Shown here one piece after another: positions 11,273-22,891 of a stretch of 64,000 nucleotides of DNA (within the stretch, counting starts at the first letter, position 1; each line of letters begins with the position of its first letter). Position numbers and translations under genes: made by a program. Under the pieces are notes generated by a model. It searched no databases and was not told where the DNA came from. It saw only the letters and a program-made list of their open reading frames with translations. Origin of the DNA: Sordaria brevicollis (lineage: Eukaryota > Ascomycota > Sordariomycetes > Sordariales > Sordariaceae); assembly GCA_033439795.1 (NCBI GenBank), contig JAUTDP010000001.1, forward strand, positions 2,480,001 to 2,544,000. Direction: 5' to 3'.

Positions 11273-14200
11273 TCAAGATTCGCTGGAGCGATCTGACCGA
11301 TCCTTGATGGTCTTCTTTGTAGACTTTGCTGTTCCGATATGAGTGTTATGTACCTGTGGTATCATCATGTTAGCAATCATGCCCTACCAAACCACCTGGG
11401 AAACCGGCAGTAATGGAAAAACTCACCTTGGTAGCAAACCTCAAGCTGGTAATCGTCTCCTTCAAGTGCGCCTCCAACGGGCTCACCATGACAAACATCA
11501 ACGTCTTCGAGTTACCACCCAGCGAGTACTGCAAAAGGTGGGTCAACTTGGAGTTCCTGTAAGGAATATGCGATGACCCTCTGCCTAAAGCCTCAATCAC
11601 ATCGCCCAAGCACGCCAAGCTCTTGTTGATGTTCTGTGTCTCCTTCATCCGCTCTCCTTCGGCCTGCGAGTGCTTCAGCCGCTCCGAACCAGCCAGGTCG
11701 ACCAGGTTCAGGGTACCCTCGCATCGCTCGTTGGTAACCGAGTTTTCGCCCACAAGCTTGAGGATGAAGACGGAGTGGGAACGCGAGGACCGCTCGTTGG
11801 CCTTGGTCGCTGCGACGCTGCGGTTATTTTGCGCCTGCTTGAGCATCATCTCCACCTTGTCGGCCGTGTCGAGGGCGACGGTCTTGCAGTTTAGTACGGT
11901 TGTCTGCTTGCGTACGTCGTCGTGGCGAATCTCGAGCTTCTTCTTGCTGTTGTTGCTACCATCAAGCAAGTCGTGAAGCTCTTCGTTGTATACCTCGACG
12001 AAGCTGCCCTCCATGGTGTACGTCCACGATTTATCCCTAAGTTTCGTGATGGTGTCGTATATCATGTGGGTTGCTCGCGGGATCATTCCATCTGGTGACG
12101 ACATGGTGTATGTCTTGCCGGAACCGGTTTGGCCGTAGCAGAAGATGCACACATTGTAGCCGTCCAACGCACTCTGCACCAGCTGCGAGATCTCGTCAAA
12201 GATTTCCTCATTGTGTACTGATGGGGCAAAGACACGGTCGAATTCGAACGGTAGCACCTTGCGGTTGATGGTGCCAAAGCTGCTCTTCTCCTCGAGCCCG
12301 GTCACTTCGATCTGGGCGGACGACGTTTTCGCATCGGGAAACATAATCTTGGCCTCGTTACCTTCCGTTTTGCTGAGTGCAGGACGGACTCTGCACATGA
12401 CCCGGATGTTGCCTTTGAGCTCCTGATACTTGTTGAACAGTATTCGCCTTTCCGTCTCCTCCTTGATGAGCTTCTGCTTGGCGTTCTCCGCGATTTCCAG
12501 GGCCTCTCGCAGCCGTGCCTCCATCTGCGCAAACGAATCCGATTGTTGCTTGCTATCGGATTCAAGGAAATCGATTTGCGCCCTGAGTCCTTGGTTTCGA
12601 GCCTCGAGTTTCCCATTAGTTGTTGCCATTTCGCCGATCTGTTCCTGCAGTGCCTTTTTGCTCCTTTGTTCCTGGCTGAGCTCTGATCGCAGATCGTCTA
12701 GTTGAGACCGTAGTTGTCGCAGTTCTCGCTCTCTTTCTAGGAGTGTTTTGTTGATGTCTTGCTGTTCGGCCCCAAGCTTCTGTCGTAGATCTTCGACCTC
12801 TCTTGCCGCCTTTGCTTTTTCACCCTCCAAATCCGCCCGACATTGTCTCTCAAAGGCCTCCTTCTCCTCGCGATTGATTCGTTGCAGTCGGTCGCTTTCG
12901 TCTCTCAGCTTTCTTTGTAGTTCTTGAACTTCGTGTTCGTGCTCTCTTGACTTGTTCTGAAGTTGATATTCATGGTCCATCTTCTGTCTTTCGAGTGTGA
13001 GGGTCAATTGCTGGAACTGCTGTCGTAAGGCATCCATTTCCTTTTGCAGCAGTTCATTTCTCTCGTTCAGTTTCTGTCGCTCCAGTTCCAGTGTATCCAC
13101 TAAGACTTGTTAGTCAGTCCGGTCAAGTTGGTCTTTGTGCTGCCACGCACCTTGACTCTTCGCCATCTGAACTGCCGTTTCCATAGCCTTCTTGTCCTGC
13201 AAAGAAATGTTAAAAGCTTCCTTCATCACCTTCCATTCCGCATCAACCTCATTGAGTCGCTCGTCGACGTCTATGCCTGTGAATTGGGTGTTATTAGAGT
13301 CCTTGGTGAGAAAAGAAAGCTTGACAGGTGAAACAGATTTTCGGGCCGAGGCAGTCTTATGGGCGGAGACGGCAGAGTTGAGAATGACATCGAACCGCTC
13401 CATAGCCGCTCGGGGGTTTTCCATTCTTGACTTTGCGGTAGGGGTCTCTGGATACGCCGCTGTCGACTGTCGGAGAGAGGACTGGCGTCGTGCAGGTACG
13501 CCTTCAGTCATTCGTCTTGGTCTAGCAGGCTCCGCCTTGGCATCCGACTAAGACGCCTTGGAGGCGGGCTGCGAGGCCTTTCGAGGCGTCACTTGACTCC
13601 CGTTGGGGATGTTTTCCTTCTCGTCATCACAGATCGACAAGTCCTGCATGCGTCTGCTCAGACCAGAGATGGTCCGTCCCTTCTCTTTCTCTTTACCCGT
13701 CGTTGAGGACCGAGGTGAGGGAGATGGTCTCGTCTTCTTGGGCTTGATCTTGGGTCCGGGGATGGGTAGAGAAGATGGAAATTCCGTACCATTAGGCGGT
13801 TGGGTCGGCGCTGGCTGGGTAGGTGCTACACTGGCGTCTCTCGAAGGTCCATGGCTGCTCATCGCTGTCGCTGGTCGTGGCTTGGAGATGGATCGTGATC
13901 GGTTGGTAGATTGAGTGAAGCTGGGTTGTCGCAATCCTGTCACTGGTGGTCGGCTTGAAGGTCCTAGGCTCTTAGCAAAGTTGGACTGGGTTGTCGAGGT
14001 ATATGTTGGTCGGTGACCAGTCGCCGAGCTTGCGCGCGGGAGCGCTGATGTGGTCGCCTTGTTCGCATTTCGAGCCTACAAACACATTGTGTCAGAACCA
14101 GTCTAGGCCATACCATGCGCTTGACAATCCCGTATGAACATGTCTCGCGATGCTGTGCTGTGGTATGGTATATTTCTCGTATGATGGGATCGGATTTGTC

Positions 14201-14861
14201 GCTGTGGCTCAATTCGACCACGAACGGTATGACTCGCGAGACGTTGTGTTGATGAACGGATATTAGACCTACATTAGCCAACTGGACGATTGATGAGCCG
14301 GTTATGGTGCCTGTGAGAAAGGCACTCGTTGGCGTCGGCGCCGGTAGTTGCGACTTTGGCTGGATCGGCTCGCCAGCCCTTTCGACGAGGGTTTTTCGCT
14401 TCGGCTCGGGCGGCGCGACTGAAGAACAATGCATGTCAGCCACAGAGGCCATTGACATTGGCATGGACAAAGTTATGATGTATACATGTGTTGGATGTTG
14501 TGGTCTGGCTGGAAGTGGAACAAGAGTAAAGAAGGGGGTGTCTTACCACCGCTGTCGTTTGCGGCGCGCTTTGTGGGAATGGACGACATTTGGGCTCGCG
14601 CGTTGCTCTGGGAGTCGGAGATCTCTTTGAGGCCGGTTGAAGTGGCAGAAGCAGCAGTCGCGGTGGCCGTGGTAGCCGTGGTAGCCGTGGCGGCGTAGGT
14701 GGTTGGAAGTCGCAACTTGGTCGAGGCTGGTGGGTTTGTGAGGGCGTTCTACAATTTTCGATCAGCGGTGCCATGCGGTAGGGATATCGTCAGCACAGAA
14801 CAGGCCCTTCTCTGGAGACTGGAGAGATGAAACATACCCTGTGGTTCTCGGAGCTCTCCAT
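11273..14861 (-). CDS. kar3: Kinesin-14 (Kar3-like) C-terminal motor with an in-frame TAG in exon 4
   Basis: Six exons by consensus splice sites: 14861-14838, 14748-14547, 14418-14273, 14075-13151, 13099-11427, 11353-11273; phases agree throughout and total 1,016 codons. A Ser/Pro/Thr-rich N-terminal region is followed by a long coiled coil and then a C-terminal motor starting near 'ELKGNIRVMCRVRPAL'. P-loop 'GQTGSGKTYT', switch I 'NERSSRSHS' and switch II 'LVDLAGSE' are intact. A neck before a C-terminal motor marks kinesin-14, minus-end-directed motors of spindle and nuclear fusion. Oddity: codon 300 (13550-13548) is TAG, in frame with coding-like sequence on both sides. An ATG at 13511 after the stop would give a 704-residue product that keeps coil and motor, close to yeast Kar3 length. 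The stop may be genuine, a sequence error (CAG to TAG), or skipped by a 45-base intron with weak signals. Confidence 0.85.
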
Positions 14862-15572
14862 GGTGAGCGTGCGCATGCGAGGGATGATGTTGTTCACCAG
14901 CACACACGAGCCGAGCAGCAACGCCCCGGCAGATGTCGACGACAGTGATGGCGCCGTTGTGAAAGCCGTTGAGGTCTTCGGTTCATGCGCTTCCGCTTCC
15001 CACTTTCTCAGCGACGGCGTGCCGGCTCCAGAGCGTCGATTGGCGTACAAGCTTGGTCGGGTGGGACTTGCGATTTGGGCCCGGTCCTGACCCTGCATCG
15101 GTTTGTTTACTTCACCACGGCAACCATTTCTCCTCGACTGCGCTCTGTCCAATCGTTCGATTTCGAGCAAAGCAGACGAGCGGGGCTCACAGTGCGCAGG
15201 GGCCACTCTTCCAAAAGGGTACGTACCTCTGGGTAAGTACCTGACGCTAGGCCAATTCTTCGCAACGCCAAGACTTTGGCTTTCCTGTCGGTCTCATTGT
15301 CCCGACCTTCCATTCTACTTCTTGCATGGACACAACTTGACACTTTCAACACCCTCACAACAGCATCGCCATGGCTCGAACTCAAAAGGTCCTTGGGAAT
15401 GATCATTTGTACCCCGGATGGTGTTCGTTCTTTTACCATCACCATCCCCTCTGTAACGGACTCACCCTTTGATCCTTACACTGGACAGCATAGCAGTCAT
15501 CGACACCTTCATGTTCACACCATCTCTTTCTCCGATGCTCCTTTATAGACTCAGGTTATGGCCATCTTGAGT
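14862..15572. other. Intergenic between kinesin and 5S gene
   Basis: Contains the kinesin upstream region. The overlapping short frames on both strands resemble nothing known. Confidence 0.4.
15543..15548 (+). promoter_or_regulatory. TATA-like box of the left 5S rRNA gene
   Basis: TTATAG about 29 bases before the 5S start. Neurospora 5S genes are known to need an upstream TATA-like box near -29 as well as internal control sequences. Confidence 0.6.
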
Positions 15573-15691
15573 ACATACGACCATACCCAGTGGAAAACTC
15601 GGGATCCCGTCCGCTCTCCCATAGATAAGCCACCGAGGGCCAGACTAGTAGTTGGGTCGGTGACGACCAGCGAATCCCTGGTGTTGTATGT
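15573..15691 (+). rRNA. 5S ribosomal RNA, copy 1
   Basis: 119 bases starting ACATACGACCATACCCAGTG and ending GTTGTATGT, so both ends can pair as helix I. It contains the conserved 'GTAGTTGGGTCGGTGACGAC' and 'CAGCGAATCCCTGGTG' segments of Neurospora 5S RNA. Transcribed by RNA polymerase III and built into the large ribosomal subunit. It is a lone gene rather than part of the rDNA array, as expected for Neurospora. It differs from copy 2 at one or two positions only (CCACCGAGG here, CCACTGAGG there). Confidence 0.95.
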
Positions 15692-15702
15692 TTTTTTTTT
15701 TT
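15691..15702 (+). terminator. Pol III T-run terminator of 5S copy 1
   Basis: Twelve T residues directly at the 3' end of the 5S sequence, the standard polymerase III stop. Confidence 0.85.
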
Positions 15703-16442
15703 CAGTTTTTCTTCTTTTCTCCAGTTTGTGATTTGTCCACCCTTTCCTTTGTTCTTGAACCTTCTTTCTACCGGCATCTTGTCATTTGCGTCTCAAGTAT
15801 GAACGAAAAGATATTCGTCCCCGGAACTGGGCAGCTCGGATCTTCAGATCCAGCAGTCTCCTCTCTACAACATCCCAAAGCTTCACAATGGCATGGATTC
15901 CACTAGGACACTCATAGCGATGACCCCAACATGCTTTGCTCGAACGTGAATAAGTGAGATATTTTGCTCGATCGGTATTTGTTGTACCTTACACTCGAAT
16001 CACTACCTCCCTGAACCAAACCCCATGTAGCAAATAGGGGAAAGCGGCAAAGTCACACATGCGTTTTCAGATAACGTCCTTGCGAAGCTTGGGTGCGTAA
16101 GGACTCCCCTCGAATTAACGACTGGGAGATAACTACTTACATAGCCAAACTTGCCAATAAACAGAAAGATTGACCAGAAAGTGCGGAGTGAAATGATGAT
16201 CTGGACATGCCAATAGTACCTGCCTGTTCTATGAATCCATACAGCATGACATTAGCTCTCTAGACCCCAAAGAAGCAACTCCTTGAGCAACTTCATATGC
16301 TCATCTCCCGCTTGTCAGGTGTTGATCCACAATAAAGCCATAAGCCCATCGATGGAGGTGGTACCGCTATGTGCCTTCCATTTCCTTTCCATGGTACCTA
16401 ACAGACAAAAGACCTACACCAGGTAGTAACTATTTTGCTTTC
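15703..16442. other. Intergenic, no gene seen
   Basis: Mixed composition with stops in all frames. It includes the 3' side of the 16.4-17.2 kb gene. No RNA gene or repeat recognised. Confidence 0.4.
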
Positions 16443-17240
16443 TTAGCGCCAGACTCGTTGCAAAGCATGCTGGCGCGGCCCGTCGTAGCGCCGAAATCCA
16501 CGAGGCGGGAGCAAGTTACCAGAGGAACTCCTCTCGACCAGCATCGTCTTGAATAAGCCCCAGTATTGCTGCACCTTGGGCCCGTCCAACTCGCCAAAGT
16601 CGATGCTACCTATTTCCTTATTGTAGCCGGCATGGTGCAATACTCCCATTGAATCTGCAACGTCGAAAGACTCGCATGTGGTGTTCACTACCCGATGTAC
16701 CTCTCGTGCGAGCCTCCACCTCGTGATGCGGTTGCACTGCTTTGGCTCCTGCTCAAAACATTTCACCATCTCCTTTTTAACATGCCGAAAGGTGGCGCCG
16801 CCCACATCATGTGCCAGGGTCCATCCAGTATTTTTGTACTGTTTGCTGGTGTACAGAAGAGCCAACAAGAAGGCGTAGTTGCCAGCTGCATTGATCGTAG
16901 CGCTGCCGGTGGCTGTCAGGTTATCGGCTCGATACTGCGGAAGTTCCCGGTATAAAGAGAAAAATGACTCTGTGTCGAGCCAGGACTGCATCAGGACATA
17001 GTACACGAAGATAAACTTCTTGTTCTTCTCTGTGGAGAGAAAGACGTCGGCTCCGTCGTTGCCTAGTGTGGCTTCCTCGTACGAAGGCGGTGATGGCGGC
17101 ACCAGTGATGATGTTTCAGAGAAGGAGCGGGAAGACTTGGAGGTAGATTTGTAAGAGCTCTTGTCGACCTCGGTCCCGGGGCTTGTGGGCTCACGGTCAA
17201 GCCCTGGAAGGAGTTTGCGAATTAAGTCTCGGATCGTCAT
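16443..17240 (-). CDS. Conserved-looking protein of unknown function
   Basis: 265 residues from the ATG at 17240 (context GCCATCATGAC). The frame stays open further up, but a GTTTGT donor and TTTCTAG acceptor just before the ATG suggest a leader intron, so I choose this start. An N-terminal amphipathic segment (TIRDLIRKLLPGL) and a Ser-rich region with a PPxY-like 'PPSPPSYEEA' motif (WW-domain ligand type) come first. A compact, helix-like region of about 180 residues follows, rich in aromatic residues (FVYYVLMQSWLDTESFFSLY). I do not recognise the family and see no membrane segment or signal peptide. Confidence 0.65.
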   Translation of the reverse strand: MTIRDLIRKLLPGLDREPTSPGTEVDKSSYKSTSKSSRSFSETSSLVPPSPPSYEEATLGNDGADVFLSTEKNKKFIFVYYVLMQSWLDTESFFSLYRELPQYRADNLTATGSATINAAGNYAFLLALLYTSKQYKNTGWTLAHDVGGATFRHVKKEMVKCFEQEPKQCNRITRWRLAREVHRVVNTTCESFDVADSMGVLHHAGYNKEIGSIDFGELDGPKVQQYWGLFKTMLVERSSSGNLLPPRGFRRYDGPRQHALQRVWR

Positions 17241-18059
17241 GATGGCGTGCGAGTCTTGCCTAGAAATAAAATGAGCACGAGCAAAGAGAGTGGGCGAGTT
17301 GGAGTGGTGGAGTAGTCGAGATGGCGGGAACAAACCTTGATTGAAAGAGTTGCCGAGGCGGGAAGGAGATAGCAGAGACGTTGATGTAGAGAAATAGAGA
17401 GGAAGGTGGGAGGTGAGGGACACCTGCCCTTAAATATCAAAGGTAGTCACATTGATGCATGAACGCATCCGACATTTGAGGCAAGTACCCTATGTCGAAC
17501 AGCCTCTCGGCTCCGATTAACCACCGGTGGGCAGTTGCAGGCACAATTTCGGGTTATGGTCGTGTGCAGGAAGGTACATGCTTACACTACGCCCGCAGCA
17601 AGACCTTAAATAACTTCCACATCCTCCATCTCTTTTTCCTTTTCTCTTCTCTTCTATCCTTCAGCCACTATCACCACACCACAACACCACCAAGGCAAGA
17701 CAACAGCAATGACAACAAAAGCCACAGCCACTGCCACTGCCACCCATCACTCCCCGCACAGATCTTCGACCAGAATCGCCGTCAAGCGGAGCTGGGTCAA
17801 CTCTTCACCACGTCTCCTGTGGCTGCAACTCCATCTTCCCAGCAGCCATGTCGTCTCAACGGCCATATCGTCCCCGCTACTCTCATTACAACTACCACCA
17901 CCAGAACAGCAATAACAACAAGAATAACAACCACCCCTACCGCACCACCACCACAACACCACTATCACAACCGACAAACCTACTTTCGTAAGTTTATGCC
18001 TTTTCGACAGCAAACTACCATTATTCATACTGACTAAAATGCGTCGCGGGAAAGTAAAA
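17241..18059. other. Intergenic / upstream regions with C- and A-rich low complexity
   Basis: From about 17,640 on, the sequence is rich in CAC, ACA and CCA triplets that create long open frames coding Thr/His/Pro runs. These look like low complexity rather than genes. A GTAAGT at about 17,989 and a CTGACTAA at about 18,028 could belong to an intron in front of the small frame at 18,060. Confidence 0.4.
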
Positions 18060-18254
18060 ATGTCGGAGGCTGAGCAGAAGATTTGGGGCTGGGGGAGCAT
18101 TGCTGGGATCGGCGTCGCGACGTTAATCGGGGTATGCAGTATCGGCCTGTCCATCATTATATACCGCGAAAACAAGGCGGCCAATGAACGCGCGAGGGCG
18201 GAGGAGTTTATACATATCTTACAGCAAGATCACTTCCTGCGTGGGGGTGGATGA
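18060..18254 (+). CDS. Possible 64-residue single-pass membrane protein
   Basis: Short frame from ATG at 18060. It has a charged N-terminus (SEAEQKIWGWG), one clear hydrophobic segment of about 22 residues (IAGIGVATLIGVCSIGLSIII), then a charged amphipathic tail. The topology looks like a small tail- or N-anchored membrane protein. Just downstream (18,309-18,390) a related 'IWGWATVVG' segment appears in another frame, as if part of the frame had been copied and decayed. No family recognised; the region may be non-coding. Confidence 0.35.
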   Translation: MSEAEQKIWGWGSIAGIGVATLIGVCSIGLSIIIYRENKAANERARAEEFIHILQQDHFLRGGG

Positions 18255-18754
18255 GCTTCATTAGGGCCCTGGGGGGGCCAAAATGTCTATATCTGTAACC
18301 GAACAGAGAGGATTTGGGGCTGGGCGACCGTGGTTGGGGCCTTCATTGCGGATGTGCACTCTCGCCGTGGCGATTTTCATGTGCTGGTTCTAGGGGTTGT
18401 TTTTTTGGTGGTATTGTAATGGGAGAGGGAATATGAAATAACGGAAGACACTGAGATTCGACCTGGATTCATTCACTACTATCTTTGGGGATGGGACAGG
18501 AGCAGATTCTGACATTGCTGCGGGAAGATCATTAGGCATATGGATTTCTTATTGATACCTTTCATTTTAGACTTAAGCCATAATCCTACTTTGAATATGT
18601 CTTTTAAGAAACTCAACATGCCTTTTCAAATCATTGCAATCCCTTTTCAACAAGTAATTAGCCATATTGTCTCTTCGTTCACAGGTTTTGCGCAAATCCA
18701 GACGCATCTGCGTATCTATTCCTTGCCTCGTAACTGCTTGATATTCACACAAGC
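18255..18754. other. Intergenic, 3' side of dpb2
   Basis: Holds the possible decayed copy mentioned above and the 3' end of dpb2. Nothing else recognised. Confidence 0.4.
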
Positions 18755-21371
18755 TCAGAATGTACACTCCCTGACCCTCCCTCCACCCGTCGTCCCCGGT
18801 CCTCCCACTCCCGGTAACTCGTACTCCACCCACCTCGCGGCTCCCTTCCGCCCCGGCACCAGTATGCTCCCCGGATTCATGACATGGCATCCCTCGTACG
18901 TCACGCAGAACGGCGGCGCCGTTGTGTCCACCAGCACCATCGCCGTCGGTAGTGGGTACAGGTACATGGCCGATGTGTAGTCCCAATGAACAGGCCTAAT
19001 AGCTTGCCGGAAAGGAGCGAGATAGCCCTGGTCGAGGATAGTTTTCACTAGCTTGCGAGCGGCGAGGACGTCGTAGGGTATTGAAGGCGGAGGCGGCATG
19101 GCGATCTTTGGGTTAGGGGCAGGGCCGGAATCGTCAACGTCCATGGCGTCATGCATGGTTGTGTCGGCCATGTCTTCATCTTCATCCGGAGGAGCATCAG
19201 GAAGGGATGATGACGGACACAGGTTGTCCATTGCCGTGTTGTTGTTGGTAGTTGGTTGTGGCTCTGCTTCGACAGAGGCCGCGGCGGCTTTGTTCGTGTT
19301 CTTAAGACGGACGGAAGCTCGTCGTAGTCGGGCCGAGATGTCATCTCTGAACAACACCATTTCGTGGCTGGGTCCGAAGAGGGATATCCGGCTTGGGTTG
19401 GTGGTCCAGATGGCTTCGCCGCCTTTCCGCTTGCCAGCGTCCTTTTCTGTTTCTTTGCCGGGGTTGGCTAAGCCGGCTTCGGCGTTCGCTGCTGCGAATA
19501 CTCTCCTGATGCGCGAGGTGAACAGGTCTGGGACGGGTTTCCTCGGTAAGGGAGTTGCTGCACCGCCGGAGAAGGCGGACACCCATCCGTCGTTGTCGCC
19601 GGGTACGAAGACGAAGGTGGCTGTTGTGAGCAGGCTGGGGAAATCTGCCAATGTCGAGGCTAACGCGTCGAAAAATTCCTTGTACTCGATACTACCACCG
19701 CTACCGCCCCGCGCCATGACAGCGTGCTGCGTGAAGTTACCCGTCAGGACGAACGTCATGGGGGTACACCCCTCGGGGTCACTAGCGTAGAGACCCAAGA
19801 TCTTTCTGAGTGCTTGTAAACTCCTCGGCTGATCTAGGTTCAGTTCGCCAATGATCACCGCCCTGCCCCTTGACGGCCTGCCATCTTCCAACAGTGCTGG
19901 CTGCCGGAGAATCCTTTGCTCCAACTTGCGCATCTTGGACCCGACTGCCCTCTCGCTGCCAACGCCCAGGAAGTCGATCCAACCAAACCCGCCGCCAATC
20001 GTGTGGTCAGCGCCGGTACCATCGGGTCCACTAACACCGAGAGTAACGCGACGCTTTTCGCATGGTGGTTGGCCGATGAAGAAACCTTGGAACCGGCCGC
20101 CGATGGTACCGCCCACGCCACTGCTCCCGCTGAGACCGTTGCCCAGGGTCATTGTCTCCTCCTCCTCTTCGTAGACGCCGTCAATGAGGACAATCATTCC
20201 CGGTGTGAACCAGGCAGAATCTTCGGGGATGGCGACAGCGTGGGAAAGGTCGAGAGTGATCGTGCCTGTGAGATCGCTGATGGCTAAGGAACCGGTAGGA
20301 AGGACAACGAGCATGCCTAGAAGCATGTGGTGTGTGCCGTGGCGGCCGAGCAGGTTGGCGATTGGTGTGATTTTGTGGGAAGAAAGACCGCTGGCGTTGG
20401 TCTTTTGGCGCAGACTGGCGCCTTGGACGGAGGAGGATTGGAAGGCTTCGTTACGGAGGATGCGCTGATGTATAACGTTGTATCGGTTTCGAAAGGCATC
20501 GGTCTTGTGTGAGGCGGCCGGTAGTAACGAGGGTTTGGAAGGATCCCTACACTGGTTAGCTGTGATCCAAGATCCCTGCGGCTGGGAAGACATGCCTCTC
20601 GAAATGTTTCTTGCCAACATTATACGTCAACCGTGGTTGTTCAAAGGCATGTATAACCTTGAGCCACCTCCTAACATCCCTTACTGTGTCGTCTTCCGGC
20701 TCTTCTGTGAACTCCAACCCAGACATGCCAAAACTGGTGTTGCTATCCTCCCGCGTTAATGACTGTACAGGCCGGAGTCCCAGTCGCGTATGCGCATGCT
20801 GTTCGTCTTGGTCGGGCTCTAGCAAGAGACTGTTTTGTCTGCTCAACGTTCGTGGCCCCGTCAAGATCTTTCCTCCGCTCATGTTACCCTCGAGGTTCTT
20901 GAGAATGTCCTTCAGCTCGGCGCTGTTGCCTTCGACGATGACGCCGCCATTGCGGTTCTTCCAACTCCTTGCCACCTCTTCTAGCACCTTTTCTGCCAGC
21001 CCTTCTTCCCTCCATCCAGAGCCACAGTGTCTGCCGATAAAGGTTGCGAGCTCTTGTAGTGCCGTCGAGGTAAGTGTCAGGCTGTGCTTCTTGGTAAACG
21101 TTCGGAAGGCGAGTGGTCGTAGTGTTGCTGGAGGTAGGATAATGGGCAGAATTGCGGCTTTTGTGAGGACTGGAGGCTGGAACGGCTTCAGTGGATGTAC
21201 TGGAGTAGCGAAAGCGGGCGAGGACGACGGTATCGGGTTGGACTGGGCTGCTGGGTTCTTGGGCGCAAAGAAACCGGCGGCAGCTGGTGGTGGTGGTGGT
21301 CGAGATGGTCCAGCTTCGGTGTTGCTCTGGCCGGGTTTTGACCGTTTTGGGCGGGGACTTTGGACAATCAT
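18755..21371 (-). CDS. dpb2: DNA polymerase epsilon subunit B
   Basis: Two exons (21371-20596 and 20546-18755) give 855 residues. The 49-base intron begins GCATGT and ends GTGTAG, a GC-AG intron; no GT donor keeps frame. A Pro-rich N-terminus is followed by a helical domain, then 'HKTDAFRNRYNVIHQRILRN', a hallmark of Dpb2/POLE2. An OB fold comes next ('TPIANLLGRHGTHHMLLGML'), then the calcineurin-like inactive phosphoesterase domain ('VIIGELNLDQP', 'TFVLTGNFTQHA', 'FVFVPGDNDGW', 'NPSRISLFGPSHEMVLFRDD'). An acidic insert separates the last two blocks. The subunit links polymerase epsilon to the CMG helicase at replication forks. The C-terminal end has the usual 'VLVDTTAPPFCVTYEGCHVMNPGS'. Confidence 0.93.
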
Positions 21372-21737
21372 GATGTCTGTGGGATGTGTACTTCAACGCG
21401 ACTCCTATAAGACCAGGAAGAAGTACAATCGATCTTTTGCTGGTGAGTCCGTGGTGATGATGGCTGCTGACGACAATGTCTGGAAGACGCGTAAATTGAC
21501 AAACGAAGCAGGGGACCAGACGCGTTTTGGTGGGGCTCACCCCAGATTTTAGCCAATGCGAGCTCCACAATGTCAGGAACAGGGCCATCAAGGGCCACCC
21601 TAGTTGCCGCCGGCAGCGCTAGAGGAGGTACCTACAGCAGGTACCTGGACGCACTAACACCACCAGAGTGACATCAACTAACTTTTGACGCCATCACCAA
21701 CCATTTCGTCTTCGATATCAGCAAGAAGTCGGACAAG
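21372..21737. promoter_or_regulatory. Divergent promoter, dpb2 / mitochondrial protein gene
   Basis: 366 bases between two start codons pointing away from each other. A compact bidirectional promoter; no clear TATA box seen. Confidence 0.5.
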
Positions 21738-22634
21738 ATGTTGCTAGCTACCAGATTCCGTTTCGTGTCTCAGCTACCAAAAGCATTCCGGTCCTTCACG
21801 ACATTGGAGTCCAACCCAAACATCGTAAGTCACCCACCTCCACCAACAACCCCACCTCTCACTTACACCACCATCGCCATCACCATCACCACCAACCCTT
21901 TACCTCATCCTCGTCTCCCGTTTCTGAAATCACCCTAGCTCCCTAATTAACTCATATTAACTCCCACCCAGAAAGTCTTCCCCCTCCCCAACAACACCCA
22001 CCTCCTAACCCTCCTCCCCACCACCCCTCCCACCCCTCACCTCTCCATCGGCACCACCACCACCCTCCCCCCAACCCCTCAATCCTTCACCACAAACCCT
22101 CACTTCCTCACCATCCTCACCTCCGTCCTCTCCGAACACGCCTACTCCGACCCCGGTCTTCAATCCCAAGCCCAAGCTTTCGCTTCCCCAGCCGGCTTCT
22201 CCTTCCTCCCCTCCTCATCCACCAGCAGCAGCAACAAAACAGGCAGAAGACTAGGCAAAAAGGGCAACGACACGGGCGCGGGCGGTGCTTCAGCCGAGGG
22301 AGGTGCAGGGGGGGCAGGTAGAGGTGGATGGGTACATCTAAGCGATGAGAGGACGCCGGTGGATTTTGGAAGGATTGCTTGGCCGGAGGATATCTTTGGG
22401 AGTGTGGAGGTTGATGGCCAAGGGAAGATTATTGGGGGGACGTTTCAGGGGAGTGGGACTTATAGGGTTGTTACTAATCAGGGGATGTGAGTATTTCCCT
22501 ATCTGACCTTCTGGGAGGTGTGGTGGTGGGCTAATGTGTTGATGTGCTACAGCTTGGGACTTAGTCCGTTTTTGATGGAAAAGTTGGTTGCGAGGTTGAG
22601 AGAGGAGGAGGAGAAGGAGAGGCAGAAGGCTTGA
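21738..22634 (+). CDS. Small protein with a mitochondrial-type N-terminus, function unknown
   Basis: Three exons (21738-21824, 21972-22486, 22553-22634) give 227 residues. Introns have GTAAGT..CCAG and GTGAGT..ACAG ends and the frame closes. The N-terminus (LLATRFRFVSQLPKAFRSF) is basic, amphipathic and lacks acidic residues, a typical mitochondrial import signal. A Gly/Ala linker leads to a well-formed C-terminal block: 'RTPVDFGRIAWPEDIFGSVEV', 'GTFQGSGTYRVVTNQG', then 'LGLSPFLMEKLVARLREE'. I think this block is conserved among filamentous fungi but know no assigned function. Codon use is very C-rich in the first half of exon 2. Confidence 0.8.
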
Positions 22635-22884
22635 GAGGATGGTGGTTATGGTGACTAGGAGAGTTTGTGGACGAAAGGGAGGGCGAGGTTGGGGTGGATA
22701 GGTGGTGTACGATACGCAAGTTGTTGACGACTCTCACTCGGCTAGGATTACAGGACTAGAATATGTATCTTCGACGTACGTTCAAGCAAAAAGAAAACAA
22801 GAAATGGGACACAGTCTCGGGACAAACATGGCCTAGGAGTTTGACAGTACCTGGCATACCGTAGTAAAAATCGGAAAAAGATCG

Positions 22885-22891
22885 AAAAAAA
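22885..22891 (-). terminator. Pol III T-run terminator of 5S copy 2
   Basis: Seven T residues on the minus strand at the 3' end of the 5S sequence. Confidence 0.75.
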
